A DNA stretch of 64,000 bases from Roseivirga sp. E12 (GCF_017592825.1 NZ_JAGFMD010000012.1:1-64000); one strand, 5' to 3'; counted from the stretch's first letter, positions 28,397 to 38,164 are shown. Numbers and translations: made by a program. The notes: generated by a model from the sequence alone, not told the origin.

Positions 28397-30184
28397 TTAG
28401 TCCAATTTTAACACTGCCATGAAGGCCTCTTGTGGGATCTCCACATTACCTACTTGGCGCATTCTTTTCTTACCTTTTTTCTGTTTCTCAAGTAGCTTAC
28501 GCTTACGAGAAATATCGCCTCCATAACACTTAGCCAAAACGTTCTTTCTAAGTGCTTTCACCGTCTCTCTTGCTATAATTTTTGTGCCAATAGAAGCCTG
28601 AATGGCTATTTCAAACATCTGTCTTGGCAAAAGTTCTTTCAACTTTTCGCAGAGTCTTTTACCCCAATCATAGGCCTTATCACGGTGAACAATTGCAGAC
28701 AAAGCATCCACTTTTTCACCATTGAGCTGAATGTCTAATTTTACCAAATTTGACTGGCGAAAACCTATCAATTCATAGTCCAATGAGGCGTATCCTCGAG
28801 AGATAGTTTTAAGCTTATCAAAGAAGTCAAAAACGATCTCTGCCAGAGGCATCTCGAAGGTTAATTCTACCCTATCAGATGTCAAGTAAACTTGATTTGA
28901 AATCTGCCCTCTTTTGTCAATACAAAGGCTGATAATTGGCCCTACATATTCAGCTTTTGAAATGATTTGAGCACGTATAAATGGTTCTTCCAAATACTGC
29001 GTAACATTGGCCTCAGGAAGCTCGGATGGAGCGTTCACTAATTGCAGTGAACCATCGGTCATAATGGCGTGAAATTGTACCGAAGGGACTGTTGTAATCA
29101 CAGTCATATCGAACTCACGCTCTAATCTTTCTTGAACGATTTCAAGGTGTAACATTCCTAAGAATCCACATCTAAAACCGAAGCCCAAGGCAGCTGAAGT
29201 TTCGGGCTCCCAAACCAGTGAAGCGTCATTCAACTGAAGTTTCTCCATAGAGGCTCGAAGCTCTTCAAACTCTGAAGTTTCAACAGGGTAAATCCCTGCA
29301 AAAACCATTGGTTTTACGTCCTCAAAACCCTTAATAAGCTCTTGGGTTGGGTTTTCTACATGGGTGATGGTATCACCAACTTTTACTTCTTTGGCTACCT
29401 TAATTCCCGAAATCAGGTAACCAACATTTCCCGCACTTATTTCTTGCTGAGGATCTTGATTTAATCTCAAAATGCCAATTTCATCGGCATTATATGTCTT
29501 ACCAGTATTGACGAACTTGATGCTGTCTCCCTTTTTGATCGATCCATTGAACACTCTGAAGATTACTTCAATTCCTCGATATGAATTGAAAACAGAATCA
29601 AAAATCATAGCCTGAAGCGGCTTACTAGGATCTCCTTTCGGTGCTGGCACTTTTTCAATAATTGCCTTCAGAATATCTTCAATTCCAAGGCCTTCTTTTC
29701 CACTTGCGTGAATTACATCTTCTGGTTCACAGCCTAAAAGCTCCACAACCTGATCGGTCATTTCTTCCGGCATTGCCCCTGGAAGGTCAATTTTATTCAG
29801 TACGGGTATGATTTCAAGGTCATGTTCTAGCGCCAAATAAAGATTAGAAATAGTCTGAGCCTCAACACCTTGAGATGCATCTACTATCAGCAAAGCGCCC
29901 TCACAAGCAGCAATGGACCGTGAGACCTCATAGGAAAAGTCTACGTGACCAGGAGTGTCAATAAGATTAAGCGTATACTCCTCCCCCTTGTATTTATAAT
30001 TCATTTGGATCGCATGAGACTTGATGGTAATACCACGCTCGCGCTCAAGATCCATATCATCCAACAACTGATTTTGCATGTCACGCTCACTCACCGTTCC
30101 TGTTTGCTGTAACAGTCTGTCTGCCAAGGTACTCTTACCGTGGTCAATGTGTGCGATTATGCAGAAATTCCGTATTCTCTCCAT
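28397..30184 (-). CDS. lepA: translation elongation factor 4 (LepA GTPase)
   Basis: EF-4 binds ribosomes and can back-translocate them. The GTPase has P-loop [14 protein letters not shown], switch region [23 protein letters not shown] and NKIDLP. The LepA-specific C-terminal domain is complete ([19 protein letters not shown], then [10 protein letters not shown]). 595 residues is the normal length. A -7 box TATTTTTG lies 17 bp upstream of the start, back to back with the promoter of the DUF4924 gene. lepA heads a leftward group with folD, queE and the OmpA-family gene. Confidence 0.97.
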   Translation of the reverse strand: MERIRNFCIIAHIDHGKSTLADRLLQQTGTVSERDMQNQLLDDMDLERERGITIKSHAIQMNYKYKGEEYTLNLIDTPGHVDFSYEVSRSIAACEGALLIVDASQGVEAQTISNLYLALEHDLEIIPVLNKIDLPGAMPEEMTDQVVELLGCEPEDVIHASGKEGLGIEDILKAIIEKVPAPKGDPSKPLQAMIFDSVFNSYRGIEVIFRVFNGSIKKGDSIKFVNTGKTYNADEIGILRLNQDPQQEISAGNVGYLISGIKVAKEVKVGDTITHVENPTQELIKGFEDVKPMVFAGIYPVETSEFEELRASMEKLQLNDASLVWEPETSAALGFGFRCGFLGMLHLEIVQERLEREFDMTVITTVPSVQFHAIMTDGSLQLVNAPSELPEANVTQYLEEPFIRAQIISKAEYVGPIISLCIDKRGQISNQVYLTSDRVELTFEMPLAEIVFDFFDKLKTISRGYASLDYELIGFRQSNLVKLDIQLNGEKVDALSAIVHRDKAYDWGKRLCEKLKELLPRQMFEIAIQASIGTKIIARETVKALRKNVLAKCYGGDISRKRKLLEKQKKGKKRMRQVGNVEIPQEAFMAVLKLD

Positions 30185-30201
30185 GCTTTCTTAAAGAACT
30201 G

Positions 30202-30209
30202 CAAAAATA
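30202..30209 (-). promoter_or_regulatory. promoter -7 box TATTTTTG for lepA
   Basis: This exact TAnnTTTG match on the minus strand lies 17 bp before the lepA ATG. Its upstream region overlaps the divergent promoter at 30226-30254, so the two may interfere with each other. No TTG at 19 bp. Confidence 0.5.
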
Positions 30210-30225
30210 GAAAAAAGTGGATCAT

Positions 30226-30254
30226 TTGCTTTGAAGGGATAACCTTTAATTTTG
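30226..30254 (+). promoter_or_regulatory. promoter of the DUF4924 gene, abutting the start codon
   Basis: TTG (30226-30228), 18 bp, then TAATTTTG (30247-30254), with only five bases to the ATG at 30260. The arrangement predicts a leaderless or near-leaderless mRNA. Confidence 0.65.
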
Positions 30255-30259
30255 TGGCT

Positions 30260-30778
30260 ATGTTATTGGCAGACAAGAAAAAGCAAGAGAACATCTCTGA
30301 GTATATCATCTACATGTACCAAACCGAATTATTAATTCGAAACTTTGAATTCGATATCGACAAGATCAAGGTGCACGTTTTTGGTAATATCCCCGACAAT
30401 AAAATGTCTCCGGAAACTAAGGAAGAAATACTCAATTGGTACAGCAAAGTCATCACTGATATGACCTCAGAGCAACTAGAAAAAGAAGGTCACCTATCCT
30501 ATGTACAAGATGAAATTCAGAAACTGTCAGACCTAAGCCTTAAGTTTTTGGTCGAAAATGAAGACTACCAAGCCATTTTCAACATGGCAAGACCAGCCAT
30601 TAGAGAAAACATTATTGCCTCAGATGGTTTGGTTACAAACCCTATTCAAGCCTGTTTAAATGGCGTGTTTGGGCTTTTGATTGCGCGAATGAACGGCAGA
30701 GAAATACCTGATGAAATTATGACTCAGGTAGAGCAATTTGGGAATGTACTTTCTTATTTAAGCCAGCACTATTCGTAA
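30260..30778 (+). CDS. DUF4924-family protein
   Basis: The 172-residue product is soluble and helical with no enzyme motif. The start MLLADKKKQENISEYIIYMYQ and the ending FGNVLSYLSQHY fit DUF4924, a Bacteroidota family of unknown function. A longer frame begins at 30140 but would overlap the lepA start region, while the ATG at 30260 follows directly on a promoter and gives the family-like N-terminus. Divergent from lepA and convergent with the amidohydrolase gene, it stands alone. Confidence 0.85.
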   Translation: MLLADKKKQENISEYIIYMYQTELLIRNFEFDIDKIKVHVFGNIPDNKMSPETKEEILNWYSKVITDMTSEQLEKEGHLSYVQDEIQKLSDLSLKFLVENEDYQAIFNMARPAIRENIIASDGLVTNPIQACLNGVFGLLIARMNGREIPDEIMTQVEQFGNVLSYLSQHYS

Positions 30779-30794
30779 TAAATGGATCAAAAAA

Positions 30795-32078
30795 CTAGTC
30801 TTTATAAACCACTCCGTTCTTCATTACGAATTTGACCTTAGTCATATTCGAGATATCTGTAAGAGGATTGCCTTCTACAGCAACGATATCAGCCATTTTT
30901 CCTGCCTCTATGCTTCCGTATTGATCATCTATTCTCAATAATTCAGAGGCAGTCATGGTAGCTGATTTGATAGCCTCCATAGGTGACATCCCTGCCTCCA
31001 CCATATAGATAAACTCTTTACCGTTTTCGCCATGAGGAAAAACACCAGCGTCCGTTCCAAAAGCAATCTTTACACCTCTCTTGTATGCCTCAGCAAATGT
31101 ACCTTGAATTTTAGGACCCACTTCTAAGGCTTTTGGTACAACTACTGCCGGAAAATAGCCGGGAATTTGTGCCTTCTCGACAACAAATTTTCCTGCCGAA
31201 ATGGTCGGAACATAGTAAGTACCTTTTTCGATCATTAAATCCATCGTGCGTTGAGACATAAACGTACCATGCTCGATGGAATTGATGCCTGCCAATACTG
31301 CCCGATACATCCCTTCATCTCCATGAGCATGCGCAGCCGTAACAAAACCATACTCTTTAGCCGTTTCTACAATGCCTTTAAGTTCATCCATCTGAAACTG
31401 CGGGCCTTGCCCATCCTTGGCAACAGATAATACCCCACCAGTAGCGGTAATCTTAATCACATCCGCACCATTCTTATAGCGCTGTCTGATGGCTTTCCTA
31501 GCATCAGCTTCACTATTGATCACCCCTTCTTTTGGGCCTGGGTCTCCCAAAAGGGTAACCTTACCTCCATTCGTTGGATCTCCATGTCCTCCAGTAGTAG
31601 CGATGGTTTTCTCTGCAGTATATATCCTTGGCCCTTTGACCTTACCCGCATTAATCGCCTTTTTTAAAGACACATTCACTCCACTGCCCCCTAAATCTCT
31701 TACGGTAGTAAAACCTGCCATCAATGTTCTCTCAGCATAGACTTGAGCATTGTAAGCTACATCTGCGGGATTTAATGTATAGGACTCAACCCGTCTTGCC
31801 GGGCTATTTTGAGACTCTATATGAACATGCATATCCATCAACCCTGGTAAAACGGTTTGTTGTTTGAGGTCAATGACAGTGTCATTTGATCTTCCTCGGG
31901 TGAAACCACTTTCTATGGCCACTATCTTATTCCCCTCAATAATTACTGAGACTTGGGAACGAGCATTCTCAGTTTTTCCATCAATTAGACGGCCACAATG
32001 AAGGATTGTCCGCTGAGCGAAACTTAAAGATGAGAAACAAACGAGTAAGGCAATGATACCGAGGGATCGCTTAAGCAT
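30795..32078 (-). CDS. exported amidohydrolase, Xaa-Pro dipeptidase-like
   Basis: Signal peptide (LLVCFSSLSFAQ), then a metal-dependent hydrolase barrel. Metal ligands can be followed: DMHVH (HxH), a lysine in ADVIKITATGG that is usually carbamylated, AAHAHGDEG, SIEHGTF and FGTDAG. This pattern is typical of the secreted imidazolonepropionase/prolidase-like amidohydrolases, which act on peptides or cyclic amides. The true substrate is unknown. It has its own promoter at the end of the upstream methyltransferase gene. Confidence 0.9.
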   Translation of the reverse strand: MLKRSLGIIALLVCFSSLSFAQRTILHCGRLIDGKTENARSQVSVIIEGNKIVAIESGFTRGRSNDTVIDLKQQTVLPGLMDMHVHIESQNSPARRVESYTLNPADVAYNAQVYAERTLMAGFTTVRDLGGSGVNVSLKKAINAGKVKGPRIYTAEKTIATTGGHGDPTNGGKVTLLGDPGPKEGVINSEADARKAIRQRYKNGADVIKITATGGVLSVAKDGQGPQFQMDELKGIVETAKEYGFVTAAHAHGDEGMYRAVLAGINSIEHGTFMSQRTMDLMIEKGTYYVPTISAGKFVVEKAQIPGYFPAVVVPKALEVGPKIQGTFAEAYKRGVKIAFGTDAGVFPHGENGKEFIYMVEAGMSPMEAIKSATMTASELLRIDDQYGSIEAGKMADIVAVEGNPLTDISNMTKVKFVMKNGVVYKD

Positions 32079-32117
32079 AGTAGTAAAGTTTATTTTGGGT
32101 CAAGATATTAAAAAAAG

Positions 32118-32146
32118 CAAAGCTATTTCCTGATAAGTCTGGCCAA
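32118..32146 (-). promoter_or_regulatory. promoter of the amidohydrolase gene
   Basis: On the minus strand: TTG (32146-32144), 18 bp, then TAGCTTTG (32125-32118). It overlaps the last codons and stop of the methyltransferase gene and lies about 40 bp before the amidohydrolase start. Confidence 0.55.
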
Positions 32147-32809
32147 GTATTGGCCGTTCTCATCAGAATGCAGAAAGTAGACATACCAACCCAAAGCATC
32201 AGCTTCTATGGCCAGAGTGTCCTTGTCAAGATACACCCAATCAAACCACTCACTTTTTTTTCCTTTATACTCATACTGAAAGCTGACTTCTCCATAGTAC
32301 CTATCGGTGGGTAAGTCTTCATTTTCAAACAAGTACTTTACATCGCTGCTATCTAGTATTATCTGACCATCAGGCTTGAGGAGTTTGTCTGCTTGCTTTA
32401 AGAATGGTTTAAGTCGACTCTTTTTACCTATGAAACCTATACCATTCATCAAGCAAAATAGCGTGTCAAATTCATCACTCTTAATCTCAAAATAATCAAT
32501 CTGCCTGGCATCTTTGACCTTTGAGTTCTTCATGATGTCGACAGCCTGCTGGTTTGTATCAATTGCCGTAACGCTATAGCCCAACTGTTGTAGACAAATG
32601 GCGTGACAACCTGTACCGGCCCCAATGTCAAGAACATTGCCCTCACAAACCGACAAAGCCATTTTTTCCAAGTCGGGCATTTCGTCATACTCACGAAAAA
32701 AATACCACAAAGGCATTTCTTCTGGTTCTCCGTAGGAATTATGAAGTACAAGTGGTGGTACTTCATCTTTCTCGATAAACTCAGATAAGGCTGTGCCATA
32801 TGGATTCAT
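32123..32809 (-). CDS. class I SAM-dependent methyltransferase
   Basis: The 228-residue protein has the Rossmann-type SAM-binding motif I (VLDIGAGTGCHAICL, near residues 60-75), motif II acidic residue (VTAIDTNQQAVD) and a later hydrophobic strand (FDTLFCLMNGIGFIG). These define the methyltransferase fold but not the substrate. Its promoter is not clear: the upstream sequence has only near matches to TAnnTTTG. The downstream amidohydrolase has a separate promoter. Confidence 0.85.
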   Translation of the reverse strand: MNPYGTALSEFIEKDEVPPLVLHNSYGEPEEMPLWYFFREYDEMPDLEKMALSVCEGNVLDIGAGTGCHAICLQQLGYSVTAIDTNQQAVDIMKNSKVKDARQIDYFEIKSDEFDTLFCLMNGIGFIGKKSRLKPFLKQADKLLKPDGQIILDSSDVKYLFENEDLPTDRYYGEVSFQYEYKGKKSEWFDWVYLDKDTLAIEADALGWYVYFLHSDENGQYLARLIRK

Positions 32810-33090
32810 ATTTCAAAAAAGAAGAGATCATTTGGTATATCAAAATGAAGTGAATAATCGCTCCAAAATAATGTTCCGCTCAACTTTCATTTTACAGAAT
32901 CAAAGACTGTTTTATGATTGAACCGCAGGTAATAATTGTCTTTACAAAGACACTTGGAAAAAGAACATAAATATCTTATTTACAATCACTTATCAATTGG
33001 CTACCGCTCACACCAAAAAACGGTCATTTAAGATAATTTCCATTCATGAGCCCATTAACAAATGACACCTTTGTCTGTTGATACATTGGT

Positions 33091-35595
33091 ATGGTAAAGA
33101 GGTCGGTTCAAAATAGTATTCTCATACTGGTAGCGTTATGCTGCTCACTGTCAGTCCTTGGTCAGGACTCGCAAATTCAAAAAAAATCTTTCGAGGCTGT
33201 TCGCGCTGTTGACAAAATCAAGGTGGATGGAATTTTCGATGAAGCTTCTTGGGGCTGTGCTCCAGTACTTACGGATTTTGTTCAAAGACGCCCGTCTCCA
33301 GGAGTTGCTTCTGGTAGAAAGTCAGAAGTAAGGTTTGTCTATGATGATGAAGCCATCTATATCTCAGCAAAACTTTACGAGAAAAAAGATCAAGTCTTTA
33401 ACCTACTCACTAATAGAGATAACATTGGTAACTCAGACTATTTCGGTGTAGTCATTGACCCGTTTAATGCCGGTCTCAATGGTGTTGGCCTTTTTGTTAC
33501 TGTTGCTGGCGTACAATACGATGCTCAATATTCAAATGGTGGTAATGAACGCATTTGGAGAAATGATAATGACTGGAATGCTGTATGGTTATCGGAAACC
33601 AAGGTTTTTGAAGATTACTGGACAGTTGAATACAAAATTCCATACGCAGTCTTAAGATTCAAATCTAACGATGTTCAAGACTGGGGTATTAACTTCTTCA
33701 GGAAATCCACCTTCCTTAATGAGGACTCATTCTGGAATCCAATAGACCCAGAGATTAATGGCTTCTTAAATCAGGCAGGAGAAGTAAACAAACTGGAAGG
33801 GATAGAAACACCAACCAGACTCTTCTTCTACCCTTACATATCTACGGTATTAAGTCGTTCCACAGAAACTGGTTTTGTTACACCTCAACTCAATGGTGGT
33901 TTAGATATCAAATACGGTATCAATGATGCTTTTTCATTGGATATGACACTTATCCCAGATTTCAGTGGAGTGCGGTCTGACAATCAAGTACTAAATCTTT
34001 CGCCTTTTGAGGTAAGATTTGATGAGCAAAGACAGTTTTTCACTGAAGGCTTTGAACTGTTTAATAAGGCTGGCCTCTTCTTTTCAAGACGAGTAGGCAC
34101 AGCCTTTGGACATTTAAGTGAAAGCCTTGGTGAGGATGAAATCATCAAGTCACGACCCCTAGCAGCTCAACTGTTGAATGCGAGCAAAATTACTGGACGA
34201 ACTAATGGTGGTTTGGGCATTGGTTTCTTCAATGCGATTTCGAAAGAAACCTTAGTTGAGGTAGAGAATACGGAAACTGGGGAAATCAGAGAAGTTGTAG
34301 GTGATCCATTGACAAACTTTAATGTTTTGGTTTTAGATCAAAACCTAAAAAACAACTCTAGTGTAACCTTAACCAATACAAATGTTTGGAGAGGCAGGGA
34401 TGCCGATGACGCGAATGTAACAGGTGTCAATTTGAACCTGCGAGACAAAACGCTTTCTTGGAGATTGGCTGGTTTCTATGGCTATAGTCAGGTGATATCA
34501 CACGATGTAGAAGCAGCCACTAGTGATAATAAAACCGGGTTTAAATACAACGTTAGCCTAGCAAAGACAAGGGGAAATTTTCAATTCAACATGAGGAGGA
34601 GTGTCGAGTCTGACACTTACGACATCAACGACCTTGGATTTTTAAGAAGAGCAAATAGAGTAGAGCATGGTGGACAAGTTTCTTACAACCAGTTCAGTCC
34701 TCAAGGAATTTTCAATAGTTGGACAATCCGCAGTAATATCAACTATAATCAACTGTATGAGCCCAATACCTTCACTGATATGGGCTTTAATATTAATGCG
34801 AATGGACAGTTCAAAAACTTTTGGTGGCTTACTGCTGAAGTGGGTGGTAGCCCAAGAACAAGCAACGACTTCTTTGAGGCTAGAACCAGTGGGTATGTAT
34901 TTAAAAGACCAAATAGTCAGCGTTACAGTATGTCCTTCCGGTCAGATGGAAGAAAGCAATTTAGTGCTAATGGCCGTTACCGCGTGACCAAAAGGCCAGA
35001 TTGGAATATGACAGAAACATCTTTCAACCTTACGGCAAGAATTAGGATTGGAGAGCGTGCTGAAATCAGTCAAAGAGTTGATGTTCTCAGAAGAGACAAT
35101 AACAGAGGTTACGTAACTCGTTTTTTCAATGATGGTACAGGAGACTTAGAAAACGTCATTTTCGGTATCCGCGATAGAAGGACGCTGACTAATACTACCG
35201 AGGCACGCTACATATTCAGTAACAGAATGGGAGTAACCTTCAGGCTCAGACATAACTGGGACCGTGTTGAATACCGTGACTTCTTGGAGCTGACTGAAGA
35301 TGATGAAATCATTGATTCGAATTACACGGGTCTGGATGAGGTTACTAATGATCCTCTACACAATCGTAACTTCAATGTTTTCAATATCGATATGGAGTAT
35401 AACTGGCAGTTCCTACCTGGTAGTGAAATTCGGGCCATTTGGAAACGTTCAATTGGAACAAATGACCTTAATACTCAACTAGGCTTCTTTGAAAACTTTG
35501 ACAACACTATTGGTGCTCCCAACTTCGATACCATCACAATTAGACTTGTTTACTTCATAGACTACCTGAATGTCAAAAATATCTTTAGGAAGTAA
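33091..35595 (+). CDS. DUF5916-type outer-membrane protein with family 9 carbohydrate-binding-like domain
   Basis: The 834-residue product has a signal peptide (LVALCCSLSVLGQ). The N-terminal domain (about 30-240) matches the CBM9-like pattern (KIKVDGIFDEASWGCAPVLTDF over two parts; VRFVYDDEAIYISAKLYE). The remainder is a beta-barrel with many aromatic strands (DUF5916) and ends in IRLVYFIDYLNVKNIFRK, close to a C-terminal barrel strand. Function in the family is unproven; relatives are often near peptidases or TonB systems. A near-consensus -7 box (CACCTTTG, 33066-33073) precedes it. Confidence 0.85.
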   Translation: MVKRSVQNSILILVALCCSLSVLGQDSQIQKKSFEAVRAVDKIKVDGIFDEASWGCAPVLTDFVQRRPSPGVASGRKSEVRFVYDDEAIYISAKLYEKKDQVFNLLTNRDNIGNSDYFGVVIDPFNAGLNGVGLFVTVAGVQYDAQYSNGGNERIWRNDNDWNAVWLSETKVFEDYWTVEYKIPYAVLRFKSNDVQDWGINFFRKSTFLNEDSFWNPIDPEINGFLNQAGEVNKLEGIETPTRLFFYPYISTVLSRSTETGFVTPQLNGGLDIKYGINDAFSLDMTLIPDFSGVRSDNQVLNLSPFEVRFDEQRQFFTEGFELFNKAGLFFSRRVGTAFGHLSESLGEDEIIKSRPLAAQLLNASKITGRTNGGLGIGFFNAISKETLVEVENTETGEIREVVGDPLTNFNVLVLDQNLKNNSSVTLTNTNVWRGRDADDANVTGVNLNLRDKTLSWRLAGFYGYSQVISHDVEAATSDNKTGFKYNVSLAKTRGNFQFNMRRSVESDTYDINDLGFLRRANRVEHGGQVSYNQFSPQGIFNSWTIRSNINYNQLYEPNTFTDMGFNINANGQFKNFWWLTAEVGGSPRTSNDFFEARTSGYVFKRPNSQRYSMSFRSDGRKQFSANGRYRVTKRPDWNMTETSFNLTARIRIGERAEISQRVDVLRRDNNRGYVTRFFNDGTGDLENVIFGIRDRRTLTNTTEARYIFSNRMGVTFRLRHNWDRVEYRDFLELTEDDEIIDSNYTGLDEVTNDPLHNRNFNVFNIDMEYNWQFLPGSEIRAIWKRSIGTNDLNTQLGFFENFDNTIGAPNFDTITIRLVYFIDYLNVKNIFRK

Positions 35596-35598
35596 GCA

Positions 35599-35629
35599 TT
35601 GGTAATGGCTTCATAGCTTAATACCTTTA
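35599..35629 (+). promoter_or_regulatory. candidate promoter of the ACP phosphodiesterase gene
   Basis: TTG (35599-35601), 20 bp, then TACCTTTA (35622-35629), one base from consensus. Transcription would begin around 35633-35637, just before the ATT codon at 35639, so a start upstream of that is unlikely. Confidence 0.45.
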
Positions 35630-35638
35630 GTCAAAACC

Positions 35639-36244
35639 ATTGACATCAATTACTTAGCTCATTTATATCTTTCAGGCGACAACGAACAAATCAAGGTTGG
35701 CAATTTCATCGGAGACTTCGTGAAAGGCAAACAGTTTGAGAGTCTCGCACCAATGATTGCAAAAGGGGTTCTCCTGCATCGCGAAATTGATAACTACACC
35801 GACACACATCCCATTGTGGCATTAAGTAAGGACAAGCTGAGAGATAAGTATAGACACTATTCAGGTGTAATTGTAGACATGTACTATGACCATTTTCTAG
35901 CTAAAAACTTTAATCAATACTCAGAGGTATCCCTGAAAGATTTTGCCCAATCGAGTTACGAAGTCATGCAAAAGCACTGGGAGGTTATTCCACCAAAAGG
36001 GCAAAATATGCTTCCCTATATGATTAAAGGAAATTGGCTGCTCAATTATGCTAAACCCGAAGGTATTCATAGGTCCTTACGGGGCCTCTCTCGAAGAACC
36101 AAGTTTGAATCAAAACTCGAAATGGCCATTCAAGAACTTTATGAACACCATGATGCCCTTCAGGATGAATTTGCTGCCTTTTTTATAGAGATTGTTAAGC
36201 ATATTTCTCAATTCAGAGAAGATTTAATTAATTCGTCTCAATGA
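35639..36244 (+). CDS. acyl-carrier-protein phosphodiesterase (AcpH-like), probable ATT or ATC start
   Basis: AcpH removes phosphopantetheine from acyl carrier protein. The family begins with a conserved (M)NYLAHLYLSG and then GNFIGDFVKG, both present here upstream of the first ordinary start, a GTG at 35720. Starting at GTG would remove this conserved N-terminus, including the GDF acid. No ATG, GTG or TTG exists in frame between the upstream stop (35603-35605) and 35720. The only candidates are ATT at 35639 and ATC at 35645, the latter aligned with the usual Met before NYLAH. I place the start at 35639. Other visible blocks are HREIDNYTDTHP and YYDHFLA. It overlaps the next gene by four bases. 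Confidence 0.8.
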   Translation: MDINYLAHLYLSGDNEQIKVGNFIGDFVKGKQFESLAPMIAKGVLLHREIDNYTDTHPIVALSKDKLRDKYRHYSGVIVDMYYDHFLAKNFNQYSEVSLKDFAQSSYEVMQKHWEVIPPKGQNMLPYMIKGNWLLNYAKPEGIHRSLRGLSRRTKFESKLEMAIQELYEHHDALQDEFAAFFIEIVKHISQFREDLINSSQ

Positions 36245-36684
36245 TTATTTCAAAGCCCAAAAGGACCACAATATTCTCGCTAGTTGTTTTCACTATCGTA
36301 TGTGGGTTTGGCTCCCTTTACTTTCTTAGGCAAATATTGAGCGATCCTGTTGGTACGTGGCGATATATTGTATTTGGAATCCTCGTATTGACAACCACAA
36401 TCCTTCTGTCAAAACTTCTTTTTGGTTACAAAGTCATAAAGATTAGTCATGATCAGGTACATATTTACTACCCTTTCCGTTTTTTCAAAACGGTGCAGGA
36501 AATTGGTAATCTAGGTGCCTGGCAAGAAACTACAGTAATGACAAATAAAACCGAATTCAGGCAATTAAAGCTGGTTTTCGTGAATAAGGGCTATGTGAAA
36601 CTAAGTAATCAAGAAAACAGCGACTACGATAAGGTTTATAAATACATCAAGCGGAAAGCCCCGAAAAAAGAAGTGAAAGAATAA
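36241..36684 (+). CDS. small membrane protein of unknown function
   Basis: 147 residues with two membrane helices near the N-terminus (TIFSLVVFTIVCGFGSLYFL and YIVFGILVLTTTILL) followed by a soluble beta-rich part resembling a bacterial PH-type domain (YKVIKISHDQVHIYYPF). The start overlaps the upstream stop (ATGA) and the stop overlaps crcB (TAATG), so all three are one operon. No catalytic motif. Confidence 0.75.
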   Translation: MIISKPKRTTIFSLVVFTIVCGFGSLYFLRQILSDPVGTWRYIVFGILVLTTTILLSKLLFGYKVIKISHDQVHIYYPFRFFKTVQEIGNLGAWQETTVMTNKTEFRQLKLVFVNKGYVKLSNQENSDYDKVYKYIKRKAPKKEVKE

Positions 36685-37058
36685 TGCTTAAGAACTTAAT
36701 TATAGTGGGTGTTGGTGGTGGAGTAGGTAGCGCATTGCGGTATTTACTTCAGGAGACACTGCACAAGCAAATTGAGAATTTTGAGCCATACGGAACGTTT
36801 GTCGTGAATATTATTGGCTGTCTTCTGCTAGGCCTACTGGCAGGCTATGCCGAGCAAGAGAGGCTTATCAATACTTCCATGAACCTTCTGTTGATATCAG
36901 GGTTTTGTGGCGGGTTTACCACCTTTTCAACTTTTGCACATCAAGGTAACGCGCTCTTTATCTCGAGTAAACCCATTCAGGCCATTCTCTACATTGGACT
37001 GAGCGTGATCATAGGGTTATTAGCTGCTTACTTCGGTTATAGGCTCACCAAGGCTTAG
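36684..37058 (+). CDS. crcB: fluoride efflux channel Fluc/CrcB
   Basis: CrcB proteins are dual-topology dimeric channels that export fluoride. The 124-residue product has four membrane helices, the conserved YGTFVVNIIGCLLLG segment and GFCGGFTTFSTFAHQ, which carries the sodium- and fluoride-lining residues. I see no fluoride riboswitch upstream, as the gene is embedded in an operon. The last four bases overlap the convergent peptidase gene. Confidence 0.95.
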   Translation: MLKNLIIVGVGGGVGSALRYLLQETLHKQIENFEPYGTFVVNIIGCLLLGLLAGYAEQERLINTSMNLLLISGFCGGFTTFSTFAHQGNALFISSKPIQAILYIGLSVIIGLLAAYFGYRLTKA

Positions 37059-38107
37059 TGAGACCAGTCATACCGATCAAGATTTTCCAAACTAGCTACC
37101 AACAAATCTACTGCGCCCTTAATGTCCTCCTTATGTGCCATTTCAATCACTTGATGTAAATGTCGTGTAGGGATAGAAACCGCACCAGAAATAGCACCAT
37201 CCTTACCCATGCGTTGTACACTAGCAGTATCGGTGCCTCCTGCTGTTAATATTTCAGGCTGCCATTTGATTTTCTTTTGGTCTGCAATCTGCTTCATATA
37301 AGCTACCATGCGATAGTCACAGATGGTCGAAGCATCCATAATCTTAATCGCTGCTCCTTTTCCTAGTTCAGTGACCATCTCATGAGGTTGAGCTCCGGGA
37401 AGATCAAAGGCAATTGTAGTGTCTAGACCAAAACCAAAATCTGGGTTGATTGTATGTGCTGAAACATTCGCCCCTCTCAAGCCTACCTCTTCCTGCACGG
37501 TAAACACACCGTAGACATCATAAGGTTGGTTCTTCATGGCCCTTAAGGCTTCGATCAATATAAATACTGATACACGGTTGTCAATAGACTTGCAGTTAAC
37601 ACAATCGCCCATTTCTATTAACTCTCGCTCTCGCGTAATTGGATCGCCAATTGAGACTATCTTTTCGACCTCTTCTTTTGACATTCCAAGATCAATAAAG
37701 TAATCCGATGTCTTTGTCACTTTAGTTCGCTCCTCAGCAGTCATCACGTGGATTGGTTTACTACCCATTACACCAATAACATCCTCTTTTCCGTGAATGA
37801 TCACACGCTGAGCCGTTAAGGTCTTGGGGTCAAAGCCACCAAGGGTATGAAAACGTACAAAGCCATTATCGTCAATGTGGGTGACGATGAAGCCAATTTC
37901 ATCCATGTGAGCGGCTACCATGACTTTCTTACCCTTTGGGTTATTAGACCCTCTCTTGATCGTGACAACATTACCCATGTTATCCACAGACACTTCATCC
38001 ACCAAGGCACTTACCTCCTGAATGACAAGGTCACGAACGCGCTTTTCAAAGCCTGGCGCCCCAGCAATTTCACAGATAGATTTTAAGCGAGAAACATTAA
38101 TACTCAT
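37055..38107 (-). CDS. M42-family metallo-aminopeptidase
   Basis: The cytosolic enzyme cleaves N-terminal residues from peptides as a large tetrahedral complex in known members. Metal and catalytic residues are visible: AAHMDEIG (His, Asp), CKSIDNR (Asp), QEEVGLRGA (two Glu), GLDTTIA (Asp) and the final SIPTRHLHQVIE (His). 350 residues is full length. It stands as a single gene, convergent with crcB. Confidence 0.93.
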   Translation of the reverse strand: MSINVSRLKSICEIAGAPGFEKRVRDLVIQEVSALVDEVSVDNMGNVVTIKRGSNNPKGKKVMVAAHMDEIGFIVTHIDDNGFVRFHTLGGFDPKTLTAQRVIIHGKEDVIGVMGSKPIHVMTAEERTKVTKTSDYFIDLGMSKEEVEKIVSIGDPITRERELIEMGDCVNCKSIDNRVSVFILIEALRAMKNQPYDVYGVFTVQEEVGLRGANVSAHTINPDFGFGLDTTIAFDLPGAQPHEMVTELGKGAAIKIMDASTICDYRMVAYMKQIADQKKIKWQPEILTAGGTDTASVQRMGKDGAISGAVSIPTRHLHQVIEMAHKEDIKGAVDLLVASLENLDRYDWSH

Positions 38108-38164
38108 AGCTAAAGAGGTTATGCCACGAATATAGAAGGAATGTGAATCAAGAAGAAATGAGTA

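Noticed and set aside
35720-36244. ACP phosphodiesterase starting at the GTG 35720
   Set aside because: This would cut off the conserved NYLAHLYLSG and GNFIGDF segments that are encoded in frame just upstream.
36630-36684. Fluoride riboswitch before crcB
   Set aside because: crcB starts inside the stop codon of the previous gene and no conserved fluoride-aptamer pattern is visible in the preceding coding sequence.
37055-37058. Overlap of crcB and the M42 peptidase as a sign of frameshift
   Set aside because: Both proteins are complete; the four-base overlap of convergent stops is ordinary, as at 54902-54905.
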